Counted from the stretch's first letter, positions 8,661 through 17,547 are shown. The stretch: 64,000 nucleotides of DNA from VXNE01 sp965206615 (GCA_965206615.1 CBDBKI010000005.1:3844001-3908000), one strand, 5' to 3'. A program made the numbers and translations. The notes: generated from the letters alone by a model not told the origin.

Positions 8661-8993
8661 ATGCCCAGGCTGGTCCTCAATCGACGCGTCAACTACCGCA
8701 ACGTCCTGCTGACGGAGCGGGCCGGCGGCGAGATCGGCTACCTGCTGCCGAACGGCGAGCGCCGATTCGTCCCGTGGCTCGGCTTCATCGAGCGCGGCGC
8801 CGCCCGGGAACTCAAGGACGGCAAGCCAGTGCGCCTGACCGACATCACGCGCGTCGGCGTCGCCGGCTGGCCCGCGCCGGATTGGCGGGAAGTGCCGGAC
8901 GGCAAGTACGTGCACGGCTGCCTGACCGGCCGCGGCGCCTTCGCGATCTACGACACGACGGTCGCTCTCGTGGCTCCACGGGGACGGTGCTGA
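8661..8993 (+). CDS. Small protein of unknown function, probably SOS-regulated
   Basis: A 110-residue protein with no family I recognise. It begins MPRLVLNRRVNYRNVLLTERAGGEIGYLL and contains a compact mixed alpha/beta-looking sequence with no signal peptide, no membrane segment and a single cysteine at its C terminus. The gene sits directly behind a near-perfect LexA box, so induction by DNA damage is predicted. No Shine-Dalgarno fits between the box and ATG 8661, so the message may be leaderless. The only other upstream start in the region, at 8626, is in another frame and gives a short unrelated peptide. The neighbour upstream is a metabolic oxidoreductase, so this is probably a one-gene regulon member. 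Confidence 0.6.
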   Translation: MPRLVLNRRVNYRNVLLTERAGGEIGYLLPNGERRFVPWLGFIERGAARELKDGKPVRLTDITRVGVAGWPAPDWREVPDGKYVHGCLTGRGAFAIYDTTVALVAPRGRC

Positions 8994-9172
8994 GGAGACG
9001 TCGCGCCGCCGAACACGCCCCCGGCCCGCGGCGACCGGGTGGGACGACGCACCCATGCGGCCCGGACAGTTTCCGCCAGCCGCCGAGGGCGATGTCTCCT
9101 TCTGCGCACCACCTGCCACGCTTCAGGATGGTTCCCTTGCGATCCCGTCGCGGGCGGTTCCTGCGCAGTCAT

Positions 9173-9229
9173 GAGGAAGCCGAAGCGCGCATCGCGGAGC
9201 TGGAGCGCGCGCTGGAGCGCCGCGCCGGA
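9173..9229 (+). pseudogene. Remnant of a Uma2 coiled-coil tail
   Basis: The + strand encodes EEAEARIAELERALERRAG, which matches the C-terminal coil of the three Uma2 genes at 3915-6593 (AEARIAELER). No start, core or matching leader remains. It is best read as the eroded 3' end of a fourth copy in the gap between 8994 and 9260, which otherwise holds nothing recognisable. Confidence 0.4.
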
Positions 9230-9260
9230 AGACAGCGGACCCGCCCCCGGAAGAGCAGCG

Positions 9261-9863
9261 TCAGGCGCCGCCCACCTTCGCTACCAGCAGCGGGATGCGG
9301 TCGTTGCCGAAGTACATGTCGCCGCCGTCCAGGAACATGGTGGGCGACCCGAACCCGCCCCGCTCGACCAGTTCCCCGGTGTTCGCGCGCAAGCGGTCCT
9401 TGTAGTCCTCGGAGCCGATCTTCTCGAAGAACGCCGCGGCGTCGAGGCCGCTGTCCTCCACCACGGGACGCAGCACGTCGTCCTGCGAGATGTCCGCGAG
9501 CTCGCCCCAGTAGCGCTGGAACACGCGCCGCGCATACGGCACCAGGCAGCCTTCCTCGATGGCGACGAACGCGCCGCGCATGGCCTTGACGCTGTTGACC
9601 GGGAACACCGGCGGCTGGCCGATCTCGATGCCCACGTAGCGCGCCCAGTCCTGCAGATCCTTCCCGTAGTACTTCGCCTTCAGCGGGACCGGTCGCGCGC
9701 GGCCCTCGTAGACGCTCGGATTGACGGTGTTGAAGACGCCACCGACCAGGAACGGGCGCCACTCGATCGCGACCGGGTGCGGCGCCACGGAGCGCTGGAT
9801 CTGCTCGAACGCCAGGTAGGTCCAGGGGCTCGAGCAATCGAAGAAGAACTCTAGAGTGTGCAT
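9261..9863 (-). CDS. DsbA-family protein / 2-hydroxychromene-2-carboxylate isomerase-like
   Basis: A 200-residue thioredoxin-fold protein of the DSBA/kappa-GST class. The start MHTLEFFFDCSSPWTYLAF carries the S-P-W motif used by 2-hydroxychromene-2-carboxylate isomerases and kappa-class GSTs in place of the CxxC of DsbA. The C-terminal half has GFGSPTMFLDGGDMYFGNDRI, the cis-Pro loop (SPT) and dimer region. It likely uses glutathione; isomerase activity on aromatic degradation intermediates is the family precedent. ATG at 9863 is chosen over the longer frame start because the beta strand begins right there. It is divergent from the sirtuin gene with a 47-bp shared promoter region. Confidence 0.82.
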   Translation of the reverse strand: MHTLEFFFDCSSPWTYLAFEQIQRSVAPHPVAIEWRPFLVGGVFNTVNPSVYEGRARPVPLKAKYYGKDLQDWARYVGIEIGQPPVFPVNSVKAMRGAFVAIEEGCLVPYARRVFQRYWGELADISQDDVLRPVVEDSGLDAAAFFEKIGSEDYKDRLRANTGELVERGGFGSPTMFLDGGDMYFGNDRIPLLVAKVGGA

Positions 9864-9910
9864 GGTCCGGAGCTTATCATGCAGGCATCCCCCGCCAATC
9901 CCGCGCACCC

Positions 9911-10669
9911 ATGGCCGACATCGCCCTCCTCGACGAGCTCCGGCGCCTGATCGACGCGGCCGAGCGCGTCGTCGTATTCACCGGTGCGGGCATCAGCACC
10001 GAGTCCGGCATTCCCGACTTCCGCAGCCCCGGCACGGGCATCTGGAACAAGGTGAAGCCGATCGAGTTCCAGGACTTCATCGCCTCCGAGGAGGTCCGGC
10101 AGGAGTCCTGGCGGCGCCGTTTCTCGGGCGACCGGAGCATGGAGAACGCCGCTCCGAACAACGGCCACAAGGCGGTCGCGAAGCTGGTCGCCGAAGGCAA
10201 GGTGACGGCGGTCATCACGCAGAACGTGGACAACCTCTTCCAGGACGCGGGCATCCCGGACGAGCAGGTGGTGGAACTGCACGGCAACGCGAGCTACGCG
10301 AAGTGCCTGTCCTGCGAGACGCGCTACGAGCTGGCGGACCTCGAGGGGCAGTTCAAAACCCTCGGCCATGTGTCGCCCTGCAGCCGCTGCGGCGGCATCG
10401 TGAAGAGCGCCACCATCTCCTTCGGCCAGGCGATGCCGGAAGACGCGATGCTGCGCGCGCAGAAGTTCACCGGGTCGTGCGACCTCATGCTCACGACCGG
10501 CTCGACCCTCATCGTCTACCCGGCCGCCGGATTTCCGGAGTACGCGAAGCGACTCGGCGCGAAGCTGGCCATCCTGAACCGGGAAGCGACGCCGCTGGAC
10601 GATCTCGCCGACCTGGTGATCCACGGCGAGATCGGGCCGTCGCTGTCCTACGTCGTCGGTGTGAACTGA
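9911..10669 (+). CDS. NAD-dependent protein deacylase, Sir2 family (sirtuin)
   Basis: A 252-residue sirtuin with all hallmark motifs: GAGIST and GIPDFRS near residues 26-41 for NAD binding, TQNVDN, the catalytic histidine in LHGN, and a structural zinc site made of CLSC and CSRC. GSTLIVYPAA closes the NAD pocket. It would remove acetyl or longer acyl groups from lysines using NAD, often controlling acetyl-CoA synthetase-type enzymes; an AMP-forming ligase lies about 20 kb away. The start ATG is preceded by the divergent DsbA-like gene. The stop at 10669 is followed by the convergent VWA gene. Confidence 0.93.
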   Translation: MADIALLDELRRLIDAAERVVVFTGAGISTESGIPDFRSPGTGIWNKVKPIEFQDFIASEEVRQESWRRRFSGDRSMENAAPNNGHKAVAKLVAEGKVTAVITQNVDNLFQDAGIPDEQVVELHGNASYAKCLSCETRYELADLEGQFKTLGHVSPCSRCGGIVKSATISFGQAMPEDAMLRAQKFTGSCDLMLTTGSTLIVYPAAGFPEYAKRLGAKLAILNREATPLDDLADLVIHGEIGPSLSYVVGVN

Positions 10670-10705
10670 CCACCGCCAGGGGCTTGGCGACCGCCCGGGC
10701 GCGCG

Positions 10706-12055
10706 TCAGCGCGCCGCCGTCAACAACCGATCCGCGAACGACTCGATGTGGTCGATGCGGTTGCATGTCTTCACCTGCAGACAGTACGGCGCGTAGTGGC
10801 GCATCTCGGAGTCGCCGTCCGCCCACCGGTCCCGCGTCTCCGGGTTCAGCCAGAACACCTGCCTGACGCGGTTCGAGATTTCCTTCAGCAGCTTCGCGTT
10901 GGGGTCGAAATAGTTATTGCGCCCGTCGCCGAGGACCACGACGGTCGAGCGGCGGTCGAGGTCCCGCCCGCAGAGCTCGCGGAAGTCCCGAAAGGCGCGC
11001 CCGTAGTCGGTCGTGCCCTTGCCCCAGACGAACAGCGCCTCCTCCACGGCCTCTTCTCCTGCCTTGCGCGAGAAGGTGTCGGTCACTTCGCCGAGCGTGC
11101 TCGAGAACGCGAAGGAGCGGACGTTCGGCAGCACGTCGGCAAGTTCGTAGAGGAACAGCAGCAGGAAGCGCGCGACCTGCGCCACGGACCCGCTGACGTC
11201 GCACAGCACGAACACGGTCGCCTTCTCGCGTTTCGTGCGGCGCCACTGCGGTTCGAAGATGGCGCCGTCGTAGGAGATGTTGCGCCGTATGGTCTTCTTC
11301 AGGTCCAGCACGCCCCGCGCGGCGCGCCGCCGTCGCCGTCGGTGTTCGCGCGACAGCTTCCCGGCAAGCTTCCGCACCACCCGCCGCACCTCGGCGTGGT
11401 AGTCCGGCGGTACCCGGTCGAGGTTGGACCTGAGGGCCGCTTCGAGCAGCGCCCGACGGCCGGTGGCATCCACATGCAGCTTGTACTGCCCGTCCACGTA
11501 GGAACGAATCTCGCCGTGGAAGTACTGTCGGAGATAACGCAGCACCGGGTCCACGCCGTTCCCCGTACCGCCACCCGCGAGGTACGCCTCGAGTTCGTCG
11601 AGAGCCAGGGCCTTGCCGATCTTCCCGGCGTAGACGCGCTTCTCCCGCAGCGTGCGCATCTCGCTGATGCCCGCTTCCTCCGCGGCGTGCTGCACCACGA
11701 AGGCGAGATAGTCGCGCTCGTCGGCGAGCACGCTGTCGATGGTCCGCAGCAGACCGCCGGAGAGCTCCCCCTCCAGACGGTCGATGAGCGCCTCCCGGTC
11801 GACATTCCCGACGAACGTGCGCTTCGCCGGTTCGCGAAACGCCAGTTGCAGGAAGAACCGTTCGAAGGCGTCCTCGAAACGTTCCTTCTCCTCGCGGGAC
11901 TTGGCGAGCGCCAGGCCCAGGGCGTCGCGCAGCAGCCGCTTGTTCTCGATGCCCACCCGCGAGACCACGTCGAAGGCAACGAGGGTCTCCGCCGGCGACA
12001 CGCGCACGTCGGCGTTCCGAAGCGCCTGCACGAACCGCGAGAAAGTGACATCCAT
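10706..12055 (-). CDS. VWA domain-containing protein, CoxE-like
   Basis: A 449-residue protein beginning MDVTFSRFVQALRNADVRVSPAE, typical of CoxE-like proteins encoded with MoxR ATPases. The C-terminal half is a von Willebrand A domain whose MIDAS motif reads VLCDVSGSVAQ (DxSxS) with a later LGDGRNN. A basic stretch (HRRRRRRAARG) separates the helical N-terminal region from the VWA domain. These proteins usually help MoxR-type AAA ATPases mature or activate a partner enzyme; no MoxR gene is within this window, so its partner is elsewhere. ATG at 12055 is preferred because family members begin with this segment. It is divergent from the phosphotransferase by 49 bp. Confidence 0.82.
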   Translation of the reverse strand: MDVTFSRFVQALRNADVRVSPAETLVAFDVVSRVGIENKRLLRDALGLALAKSREEKERFEDAFERFFLQLAFREPAKRTFVGNVDREALIDRLEGELSGGLLRTIDSVLADERDYLAFVVQHAAEEAGISEMRTLREKRVYAGKIGKALALDELEAYLAGGGTGNGVDPVLRYLRQYFHGEIRSYVDGQYKLHVDATGRRALLEAALRSNLDRVPPDYHAEVRRVVRKLAGKLSREHRRRRRRAARGVLDLKKTIRRNISYDGAIFEPQWRRTKREKATVFVLCDVSGSVAQVARFLLLFLYELADVLPNVRSFAFSSTLGEVTDTFSRKAGEEAVEEALFVWGKGTTDYGRAFRDFRELCGRDLDRRSTVVVLGDGRNNYFDPNAKLLKEISNRVRQVFWLNPETRDRWADGDSEMRHYAPYCLQVKTCNRIDHIESFADRLLTAAR

Positions 12056-12104
12056 GAGGCGGCGTAGTATATCGCCCGGACTGCTCCGCTTTGCCGACCG
12101 AGCG

Positions 12105-12917
12105 ATGCACACGGTTCTCACCAGCGTGGGTGCGCTGCTGCCGCACTGGCACCTCGACCGCATCGAACGCATCGCGTACCTGCCCGGCGGCTACGCGAAC
12201 GACAACTACCGCTTCGAGTACGAGGGAGCCGCCTACGCCGTGCGCATCGTGCGCCGCTCCGGCCCGGCCCGCCACGCCGAGGCCCGCTTCCTCGCGCTTC
12301 CGACCGCACCGGACGTGGTCGCCTTCGATCCCTACGGAGGCGACCTGGTCACGCGCTGGATCGACGGGACCCTGCTCGTGGAGTCCGCCGTGGCCCCGGC
12401 GCACGCCGCCGCCTTTCTGCGCGACCTCCACGCCCAGATTCCCGCCGGCGTGGCGCGCTACGACCCGCTGGAGGCGATCCGCCGGGACCTCGACGCAGCC
12501 GGCCCGGTCGCGGCGGCGCCGGCAGCCGCACTGGAGCTGGGCTGGGCGCCCGCCGGGATCCGCGGCTGCCACAACGACCTCAACCCCTGGAACATCCTGC
12601 AGACGGGTACCGCCTGGCGCACCCTCGACTGGGAGTTCGCCGGCGACAACGACCCGCTGTTCGATCTCGTCTGCCTCGGCCACGGTCTCGGCTATGACGA
12701 CGCGGAGATGGACGTGCTGGCCGGTGCGTATCTCGGCGTCCGGGCCCCTGCGACCCGCAGGCTGCTCGACACCCGCATCGTCTTCGAGCTGCGCGAGTAC
12801 GCGTGGGCCCGGGGACAACTCGCGCTCGGCAGTGAACGCGAGGAAGTCAGGGCCCAGGCCGTGGCCGCCGAGAAGTCCCTAGTCCGGCTCCTCGAGCGCC
12901 GCGAGGGCTCCGGCTAG
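12105..12917 (+). CDS. Phosphotransferase family protein (choline/aminoglycoside kinase-like)
   Basis: A 270-residue small-molecule kinase of the APH/choline kinase fold. The catalytic loop reads GCHNDLNPWNIL (Brenner-type HxDxxxxN with N in place of G) and the metal-binding LDWEFAGDNDPLFDL replaces DFG. The N-terminal GGYANDNYRFEYEGAAYAVRIVR holds the ATP-binding beta strands. The HNDLxPxNIL plus DWEYAG-like pair is closest to choline/ethanolamine kinases and thiamine kinases, so an amino-alcohol or vitamin substrate is likely. The 3' end overlaps the convergent kinase gene by 39 bp. Confidence 0.8.
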   Translation: MHTVLTSVGALLPHWHLDRIERIAYLPGGYANDNYRFEYEGAAYAVRIVRRSGPARHAEARFLALPTAPDVVAFDPYGGDLVTRWIDGTLLVESAVAPAHAAAFLRDLHAQIPAGVARYDPLEAIRRDLDAAGPVAAAPAAALELGWAPAGIRGCHNDLNPWNILQTGTAWRTLDWEFAGDNDPLFDLVCLGHGLGYDDAEMDVLAGAYLGVRAPATRRLLDTRIVFELREYAWARGQLALGSEREEVRAQAVAAEKSLVRLLERREGSG

Positions 12918-13388
12918 CCGCTCCGCGCCCGTCCCCCGCACGATGTCGAAGCGCCGGCCCTCCGTCCCGAGCGCGTCGCGGTAGACCTCGAACAGCCGTT
13001 CCCGGTCGAAGCGCGACTCGCGCAGCGGATCCGCCTCCCAGGCCAGGTCCGGCGCCGTGAGCAGATAGCGGCGCGGCGCCTGTGCCTGCCAGGCCCGTTC
13101 GAGCCAGCGCGGCAACGCGCCGTACTTCTCCCGCCACCAGATGCGGATGACCAGCAGATCGGTGTCCAGGATCACCGGGGATCCGCCGCGCGCGAGCGCC
13201 TGCGCCTCGAGCGCCATCTGGCCGCGAGCGATGGCCGCCACATCGGCCCGGTCGTACGTCGCGCGATCCGCGAGATACGCGCGGGCGTACTCCTCCACGC
13301 AGGCGACGCCGAAGTGCGCCGCCAGCTCGCGCGCGAGGGTCGTCTTGCCCGTGGACTCCGGGCCGACGACGGAGACGATGCACACCAT
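12879..13388 (-). CDS. AAA-type P-loop kinase resembling the nicotinamide riboside kinase domain of NadR
   Basis: A 169-residue P-loop protein. It starts MVCIVSVVGPESTGKTTLARELAAHFG (Walker A), then CVEEYARAYL and VILDTDLLVIRIWW, the pattern of the C-terminal kinase domain of NadR. A stand-alone version would phosphorylate nicotinamide riboside in NAD salvage; this is inferred from the domain and not proven. An NAD-consuming sirtuin lies about 2 kb away. ATG at 13388 is used because the upstream in-frame extension reads through a REP-like repeat. The gene overlaps the end of the convergent phosphotransferase. Confidence 0.75.
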   Translation of the reverse strand: MVCIVSVVGPESTGKTTLARELAAHFGVACVEEYARAYLADRATYDRADVAAIARGQMALEAQALARGGSPVILDTDLLVIRIWWREKYGALPRWLERAWQAQAPRRYLLTAPDLAWEADPLRESRFDRERLFEVYRDALGTEGRRFDIVRGTGAERLAGALAALEEPD

Positions 13389-13439
13389 GACAACCGCCGC
13401 GATCCTACCGCCCCGCCAGTTTATGCCAGCCGCGCCGCG

Positions 13440-13576
13440 GGCGTTGCAGGGGACGGGCTTGTCCCGTCCCGTCTCGAATTCATGCATGGCCGGGACCGGG
13501 CTTGTCCCGTCCCGTGTCGAATGCGTGCATGGTGCCGGGACGGGCGACCGCAAGGGTCGCCCCTACATGCCACCCG
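13440..13576. repeat. Composite REP-like palindromic repeat
   Basis: It contains hairpin A, GGGACGGG-CTTGT-CCCGTCCC, at 13450-13470, a second partial A unit at about 13490-13520, and hairpin B, GGGCGACC-GCAAG-GGTCGCCC, ending near 13563. The spacer holds the family core TCGAATTCATGCATGG. It lies upstream of pdsR. The same family recurs at 21178, 29352, 35795, 38396, 39995, 50050 and 56820. Confidence 0.8.
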
Positions 13577-13630
13577 TCAATCGGGTAAAATCCGTCCTCC
13601 TGCTTCGAGCCCCAACCGGCAGAGCCCTGC

Positions 13631-14332
13631 ATGGCGAAGACCATTGCCATCGTCGAGGACGACGCGGACCAGCGCGCCAACTACGCGGACGCCATCACCA
13701 AGAAGGGCTACCAGGTGGCGGAGTACGCCAGCCGCCGCAGGGCGCTGCAGGGGTTCGAGCGCAGTCTCCCTGACCTCGCCATCCTCGACATCGTGCTCGG
13801 CGAGGAAGTGGACGCCGGCTTCCAGCTCTGCCGGGACCTGCTGGCGCAGGCGCCCTTGCTGCCGGTGATCTTCCTGACGGAACGTATCGATGAGATCGAC
13901 AAGATCTCCGGCCTGCGGCTCGGCGCCTGGGACTACCTGCCGAAACCCATCTCCCTCGAATACCTGGTGGAGCGCGTCTCCTCGCTGCTGCGCATCGGCG
14001 AGGCGCGCTCGAGCAGCGCCGAGAACGCCGGGGCGAGCGCGCGACGGCTCGGCGACCTCACGATCGACCAGGACGCACTGCTGGTCTCCTGGCAAGGACA
14101 GCGCATCGACCTCTCCGGCACGGAGTTCCGCATGCTGGCGAAACTCGTCCGCCAGCCGGGCCACGCGGTCAGCTACGACACGTTGATGAACGCCACCATG
14201 CAGAGCCTGGTGACGAACAACACCATCAACACCCACATGCGCAACATCCGCAAGAAGTTCGAGAAGATCGACCCGGAGTTCGCCTGCATCCGCAGCGAAT
14301 ACGGATTCGGGTATCGGTGGGCCGAGGCGTGA
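13631..14332 (+). CDS. pdsR: Response regulator, OmpR type, of the proteobacterial dedicated sortase system
   Basis: A 233-residue regulator. The receiver domain has the acidic pair VEDDADQ, the phospho-acceptor in LAILDIVLG and the switch lysine in YLPKPIS. The C-terminal winged helix (LSGTEFRMLAKLVRQPGHAVSYDTLMNAT... YGFGYRW) binds DNA. Together with the adjoining kinase it matches the PdsR/PdsS pair found in marine proteobacteria carrying a dedicated sortase and a sorted target. No sortase gene is in this window. The gene is followed without gap by the kinase (GTGA overlap). A REP-like element lies in its upstream region. Confidence 0.85.
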   Translation: MAKTIAIVEDDADQRANYADAITKKGYQVAEYASRRRALQGFERSLPDLAILDIVLGEEVDAGFQLCRDLLAQAPLLPVIFLTERIDEIDKISGLRLGAWDYLPKPISLEYLVERVSSLLRIGEARSSSAENAGASARRLGDLTIDQDALLVSWQGQRIDLSGTEFRMLAKLVRQPGHAVSYDTLMNATMQSLVTNNTINTHMRNIRKKFEKIDPEFACIRSEYGFGYRWAEA

Positions 14333-16518
14333 AGATCGGTTCCCGGGTCCGCGGCCCGCGTCTCGGCACGAAGCTGGCGCTGCTCGGCGTTGCGCTGCTC
14401 GTCCTGCCGTACCTCTCCTACCTGCAGCTCGTGGAGATGGAGCGCCTGCTGATCCAGGGGCAGTCCCACGCGCAACTGCTGACGGCGGAGGGCATCTCGA
14501 CGCTCTTCAACGGACGCGAGGATCTGTTCCGCGACCTGCCGGTCAACCCCAAGGAGTACGAGTCGTTGCGCGCGCATCCCATCGAAGGCGCGGTGCGTCT
14601 GGACGGGGACCTCGCCGAGTGGGGCGACGTCGAGACCCGGGTGCTGCGCTTCGGCGCCCAGGAGGACGCCCTCGCCGACGGCGGCTTCGATCTCGTCCTC
14701 GGCGAGCGCGACGGGGACCTCTACGTGCACATGGGCATCCGCGACGACGCGAAGGTCTACCGCGACCCGCGCTACCTGCGGCTCGACAACGCCGACCACG
14801 TGCGACTGAGCTTCATCCGCACCGACGGCGAGGAAGGACGGGCATCCGTCACCCTGCAGGAGCCCGGCGTCACCACGACCTACTGGATGCAGGAGGACTG
14901 GCAGTTCGCCGAGACGGGCGCGCCCGAGACGCAGATCAAGGGTTACGTCACCGCCTCCGAGGCCGGCTACGAGCTCGAGTTCCGCATGCCGCTGTCGCTG
15001 CTCGGCTCCCGGCGTTACCTCGGCCTCTCCTTCGTCGACGTCGACGACGCCGACACGCGGGAGGTCCGCGCCATCACGCAGACGCTGCCGACGGCCGGCA
15101 AGGAGAGCTTCAACCTGGTGATCTATCGTTCACCGGAAGTGCTGAAGATCGTCGAGGGGCTCGGCTACTCGGGTGCGCGCATCCAGGTGATCGACTCCCT
15201 GCACCGGGTCCGCGCCGATACCGGCAGTTACCAGGCCGAAACCCCACCCGACGCCGACGCCGACTGGACCCGGCAACTGCGCGCCCGGTTCAGCGACATC
15301 CGCTCGTGGGTGCAGCGTCTCACCGGCGAGCGCGGCGACACAGAGGCCGAGGCACAGCGGTCCGGCGCGCTGGCGGAAGAGGCGATCGCGGACGCTCTCG
15401 ACGGCAACCCCATCACGGCGCGCCGTCTCGTGGCGGACAATGTCGAGATCATCATGGCGGCACACCCCATCGTCTCCGAGGACGCGATCCTCGGCGCGGT
15501 GGTGGTCGAGCAGGACATCGACCACATCCTGACCTTCCAGCGCGAGGCCCTCGAGCAGGTGATGGTGGTGTCCGTGTCGAGCCTGCTGGCGGTGTTCCTG
15601 GCCCTGCTCGCGTTCTCCGGACGGCTGGCGTGGCGCATCCGCAACCTGCGGCGCGAGGCGGCCGGCGCCATCGACCGGTACGGACGGCTGCAGAAACAGT
15701 CCCTGCAGGCCGAACGGCGCGCCGGCGACGAGATCGGCGACCTGTCGCGCAGCATCTCCACCGTGCTCACCCGGCTGCACCAGCACAACACGTTCCTGGA
15801 GAAGATGCCGCGCACGCTGCGCCACGAGATCAACAACCCGCTGAACGCGTTGAGCACGTCGCTCGAGAACCTTGCGGACCGCGATCCCGCCGCGCGGGAC
15901 GACAAGTACCTCCTGAGCGCCAAGCGCGGCGTCCTGCGGATCGGTGCGATCGTGCAGAACCTCGCCGATGCGGCAAACCTCGAGGAGTCGCTGGCGGCCG
16001 ACGACTTCGAAACGGTCGACATCGGCCGGCTCCTCGGCGACTACGTCAGCAACTTCCGGCTGTCGCAGAAGGGCATCCCCATCGTCTTCCGGGGCGTGCC
16101 GCATCCGGTCTACGCGCGCATCGCGGACTACCGGATCGAGCAGATGCTCGACAAGATCGTCGACAACGCCATCGATTTTCACCACCCGGATAGCTCGATC
16201 AAGGTGCAGATCGACACCGAGCGCGACTTCCTGCGGATCACGGTCGCGAACCGCGGGCCGACCCTGCCGGAAACGGACGAGGGGTCGCTGTTCGAGTCCA
16301 TGGTGAGTCACCGCGGCCCGCACAGCCGCATGCACTTCGGGCTCGGGCTCTACGTCGTCCGGGCGATCGCCGAGTACCATGGCGGCAGCGTGCGGGCGCT
16401 GAACCTGGTCGACGGATCGGGGGTCGCGATCATGGTGGAACTGCCGCTCGCGAGCCCGCCGGCTGCGCCGAGCGCGGCACCGGATACGTGGAAGGGCGCG
16501 GCGATCCGCGCCGAGTAG
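14329..16518 (+). CDS. pdsS: Sensor histidine kinase of the proteobacterial dedicated sortase system
   Basis: A 729-residue membrane kinase. An N-terminal basic stretch and transmembrane helix (LALLGVALLVLPYLSYLQLV) precede the characteristic MERLLIQGQSHAQLLTAEG segment. A periplasmic CBM9/DOMON-like sensor follows (VRLDGDLAEWGD, DADTREV) across about residues 80-250. A second membrane helix (VVSVSSLLAVFLALLAF) leads into HAMP, the dimerisation H-box LRHEINNPLNAL and an HATPase domain (DNAIDFH, GLGLYVVRAIAEYHGG). This layout matches the PdsS family. GTG at 14329 overlaps the pdsR stop by GTGA; the GTG at 14317 is an alternative. The sensor domain suggests a polysaccharide or similar ligand. 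Confidence 0.85.
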   Translation: MKIGSRVRGPRLGTKLALLGVALLVLPYLSYLQLVEMERLLIQGQSHAQLLTAEGISTLFNGREDLFRDLPVNPKEYESLRAHPIEGAVRLDGDLAEWGDVETRVLRFGAQEDALADGGFDLVLGERDGDLYVHMGIRDDAKVYRDPRYLRLDNADHVRLSFIRTDGEEGRASVTLQEPGVTTTYWMQEDWQFAETGAPETQIKGYVTASEAGYELEFRMPLSLLGSRRYLGLSFVDVDDADTREVRAITQTLPTAGKESFNLVIYRSPEVLKIVEGLGYSGARIQVIDSLHRVRADTGSYQAETPPDADADWTRQLRARFSDIRSWVQRLTGERGDTEAEAQRSGALAEEAIADALDGNPITARRLVADNVEIIMAAHPIVSEDAILGAVVVEQDIDHILTFQREALEQVMVVSVSSLLAVFLALLAFSGRLAWRIRNLRREAAGAIDRYGRLQKQSLQAERRAGDEIGDLSRSISTVLTRLHQHNTFLEKMPRTLRHEINNPLNALSTSLENLADRDPAARDDKYLLSAKRGVLRIGAIVQNLADAANLEESLAADDFETVDIGRLLGDYVSNFRLSQKGIPIVFRGVPHPVYARIADYRIEQMLDKIVDNAIDFHHPDSSIKVQIDTERDFLRITVANRGPTLPETDEGSLFESMVSHRGPHSRMHFGLGLYVVRAIAEYHGGSVRALNLVDGSGVAIMVELPLASPPAAPSAAPDTWKGAAIRAE

Positions 16519-16551
16519 GCGCCGGCGGCAGCGCGGGCCGCAGGCCGGCGC

Positions 16552-17454
16552 TCAGGCCAGCGCGTAGTGGGCGTCCAGCGCCACCTCGCCATCGCACGCG
16601 ACCACGCCTCTCTCCACCAGGTAGACCATCGCGGCGAACACGCTGCGGCCCGCGGCCGGGTACATGAACTCCGGCAGGTCCGCGTACATGGTGGGGACCA
16701 TCTCCTCGATGCGATGGACGCCCTGCTCCAGACATGCCGCGATCTGCCGCTCGCGCTCCACGCGGTGCGTGATGAACGCCTCGACGTGGGGCTTCGGCTC
16801 GGTGATCGCCGGCCCGTGCGTCGGCCAGTAGAGCGCATCGTCCCGCTCCAGCAGGAGTTCGAGGCTCGCCATGTAGTTCATCATGTCGCCGTCCGGCGGC
16901 GAGACGATGCTCGTGGACCAGCCCATCACGTGGTCCCCCGAAAAGAGCGCCTGCTCCTCGCGGAGCTGGTAGCAGATATGGTTCGACGTGTGTCCCGGCG
17001 TGTAGACGCAGTCCACCGACCAGCCGTCGCCCTCGATCACCTGGCCGTGGCGGACGGCGACATCGGGCACGAAGTCCATGTCACCACCTTCCTCGACCAC
17101 GACGCCCTCTTCGAGCTTGCCGGCGCCGTGCGGGCCGTACCCGTAGGTCGGTGCGTCGCAGGTCGGGCGCAGCAGCGCGCAGCCGGGCGAGTGGTCCGCG
17201 TGGGTGTGCGTGACGAGGAGGTGGGTGATCGTCTCGCCGCGGGTCGCCGCGAGCAGCGCATCGATGTGCGCCGGATCCGCCGGTCCGGGGTCGATCACGG
17301 CGACGTTGCCGTGCCCGAGGATGTACGTCCCGGTCCCGTAGTGGGTAAACGGGCTCGGGTTGTTCGCCACCACGCGCCGGATGTTCGGCGACACCGCGGC
17401 GGACACACCGTACTCGAAGTCCAGTTCCCGCCTGAAAGGAATTCGTACACCCAT
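16552..17454 (-). CDS. MBL-fold metallo-hydrolase (LACTB2-like)
   Basis: A 300-residue metallo-beta-lactamase-fold hydrolase. Zinc ligands are visible in THTHADHSPG (HxHxDH), GHTSNHICY, SGDHVMGW and the late WPTHGP. The C-terminal helical region RQIAACLEQGVHRIEEMVPTMYADLP is typical of the LACTB2/glyoxalase II-like group, which includes ribonucleases and thioesterases. The precise substrate is unknown. ATG at 17454 is preferred over GTG at 17463. It is convergent with pdsS and ends 33 bp from it. Confidence 0.85.
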   Translation of the reverse strand: MGVRIPFRRELDFEYGVSAAVSPNIRRVVANNPSPFTHYGTGTYILGHGNVAVIDPGPADPAHIDALLAATRGETITHLLVTHTHADHSPGCALLRPTCDAPTYGYGPHGAGKLEEGVVVEEGGDMDFVPDVAVRHGQVIEGDGWSVDCVYTPGHTSNHICYQLREEQALFSGDHVMGWSTSIVSPPDGDMMNYMASLELLLERDDALYWPTHGPAITEPKPHVEAFITHRVERERQIAACLEQGVHRIEEMVPTMYADLPEFMYPAAGRSVFAAMVYLVERGVVACDGEVALDAHYALA

Positions 17455-17547
17455 GTGCGTCACCGCCCGAACCGTCAGGGGGGCGAAGCCTACCAGAGTT
17501 CGCGGCGATGGCCCCGGGAACGCCCGCGCTGCACGCTCGGGAAGCTG

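Noticed and set aside
8626..8712. Start at 8626 with AGGAG one base before
   Set aside because: Spacing is too short for a ribosome site and the frame gives a short peptide without similarity to the downstream gene.
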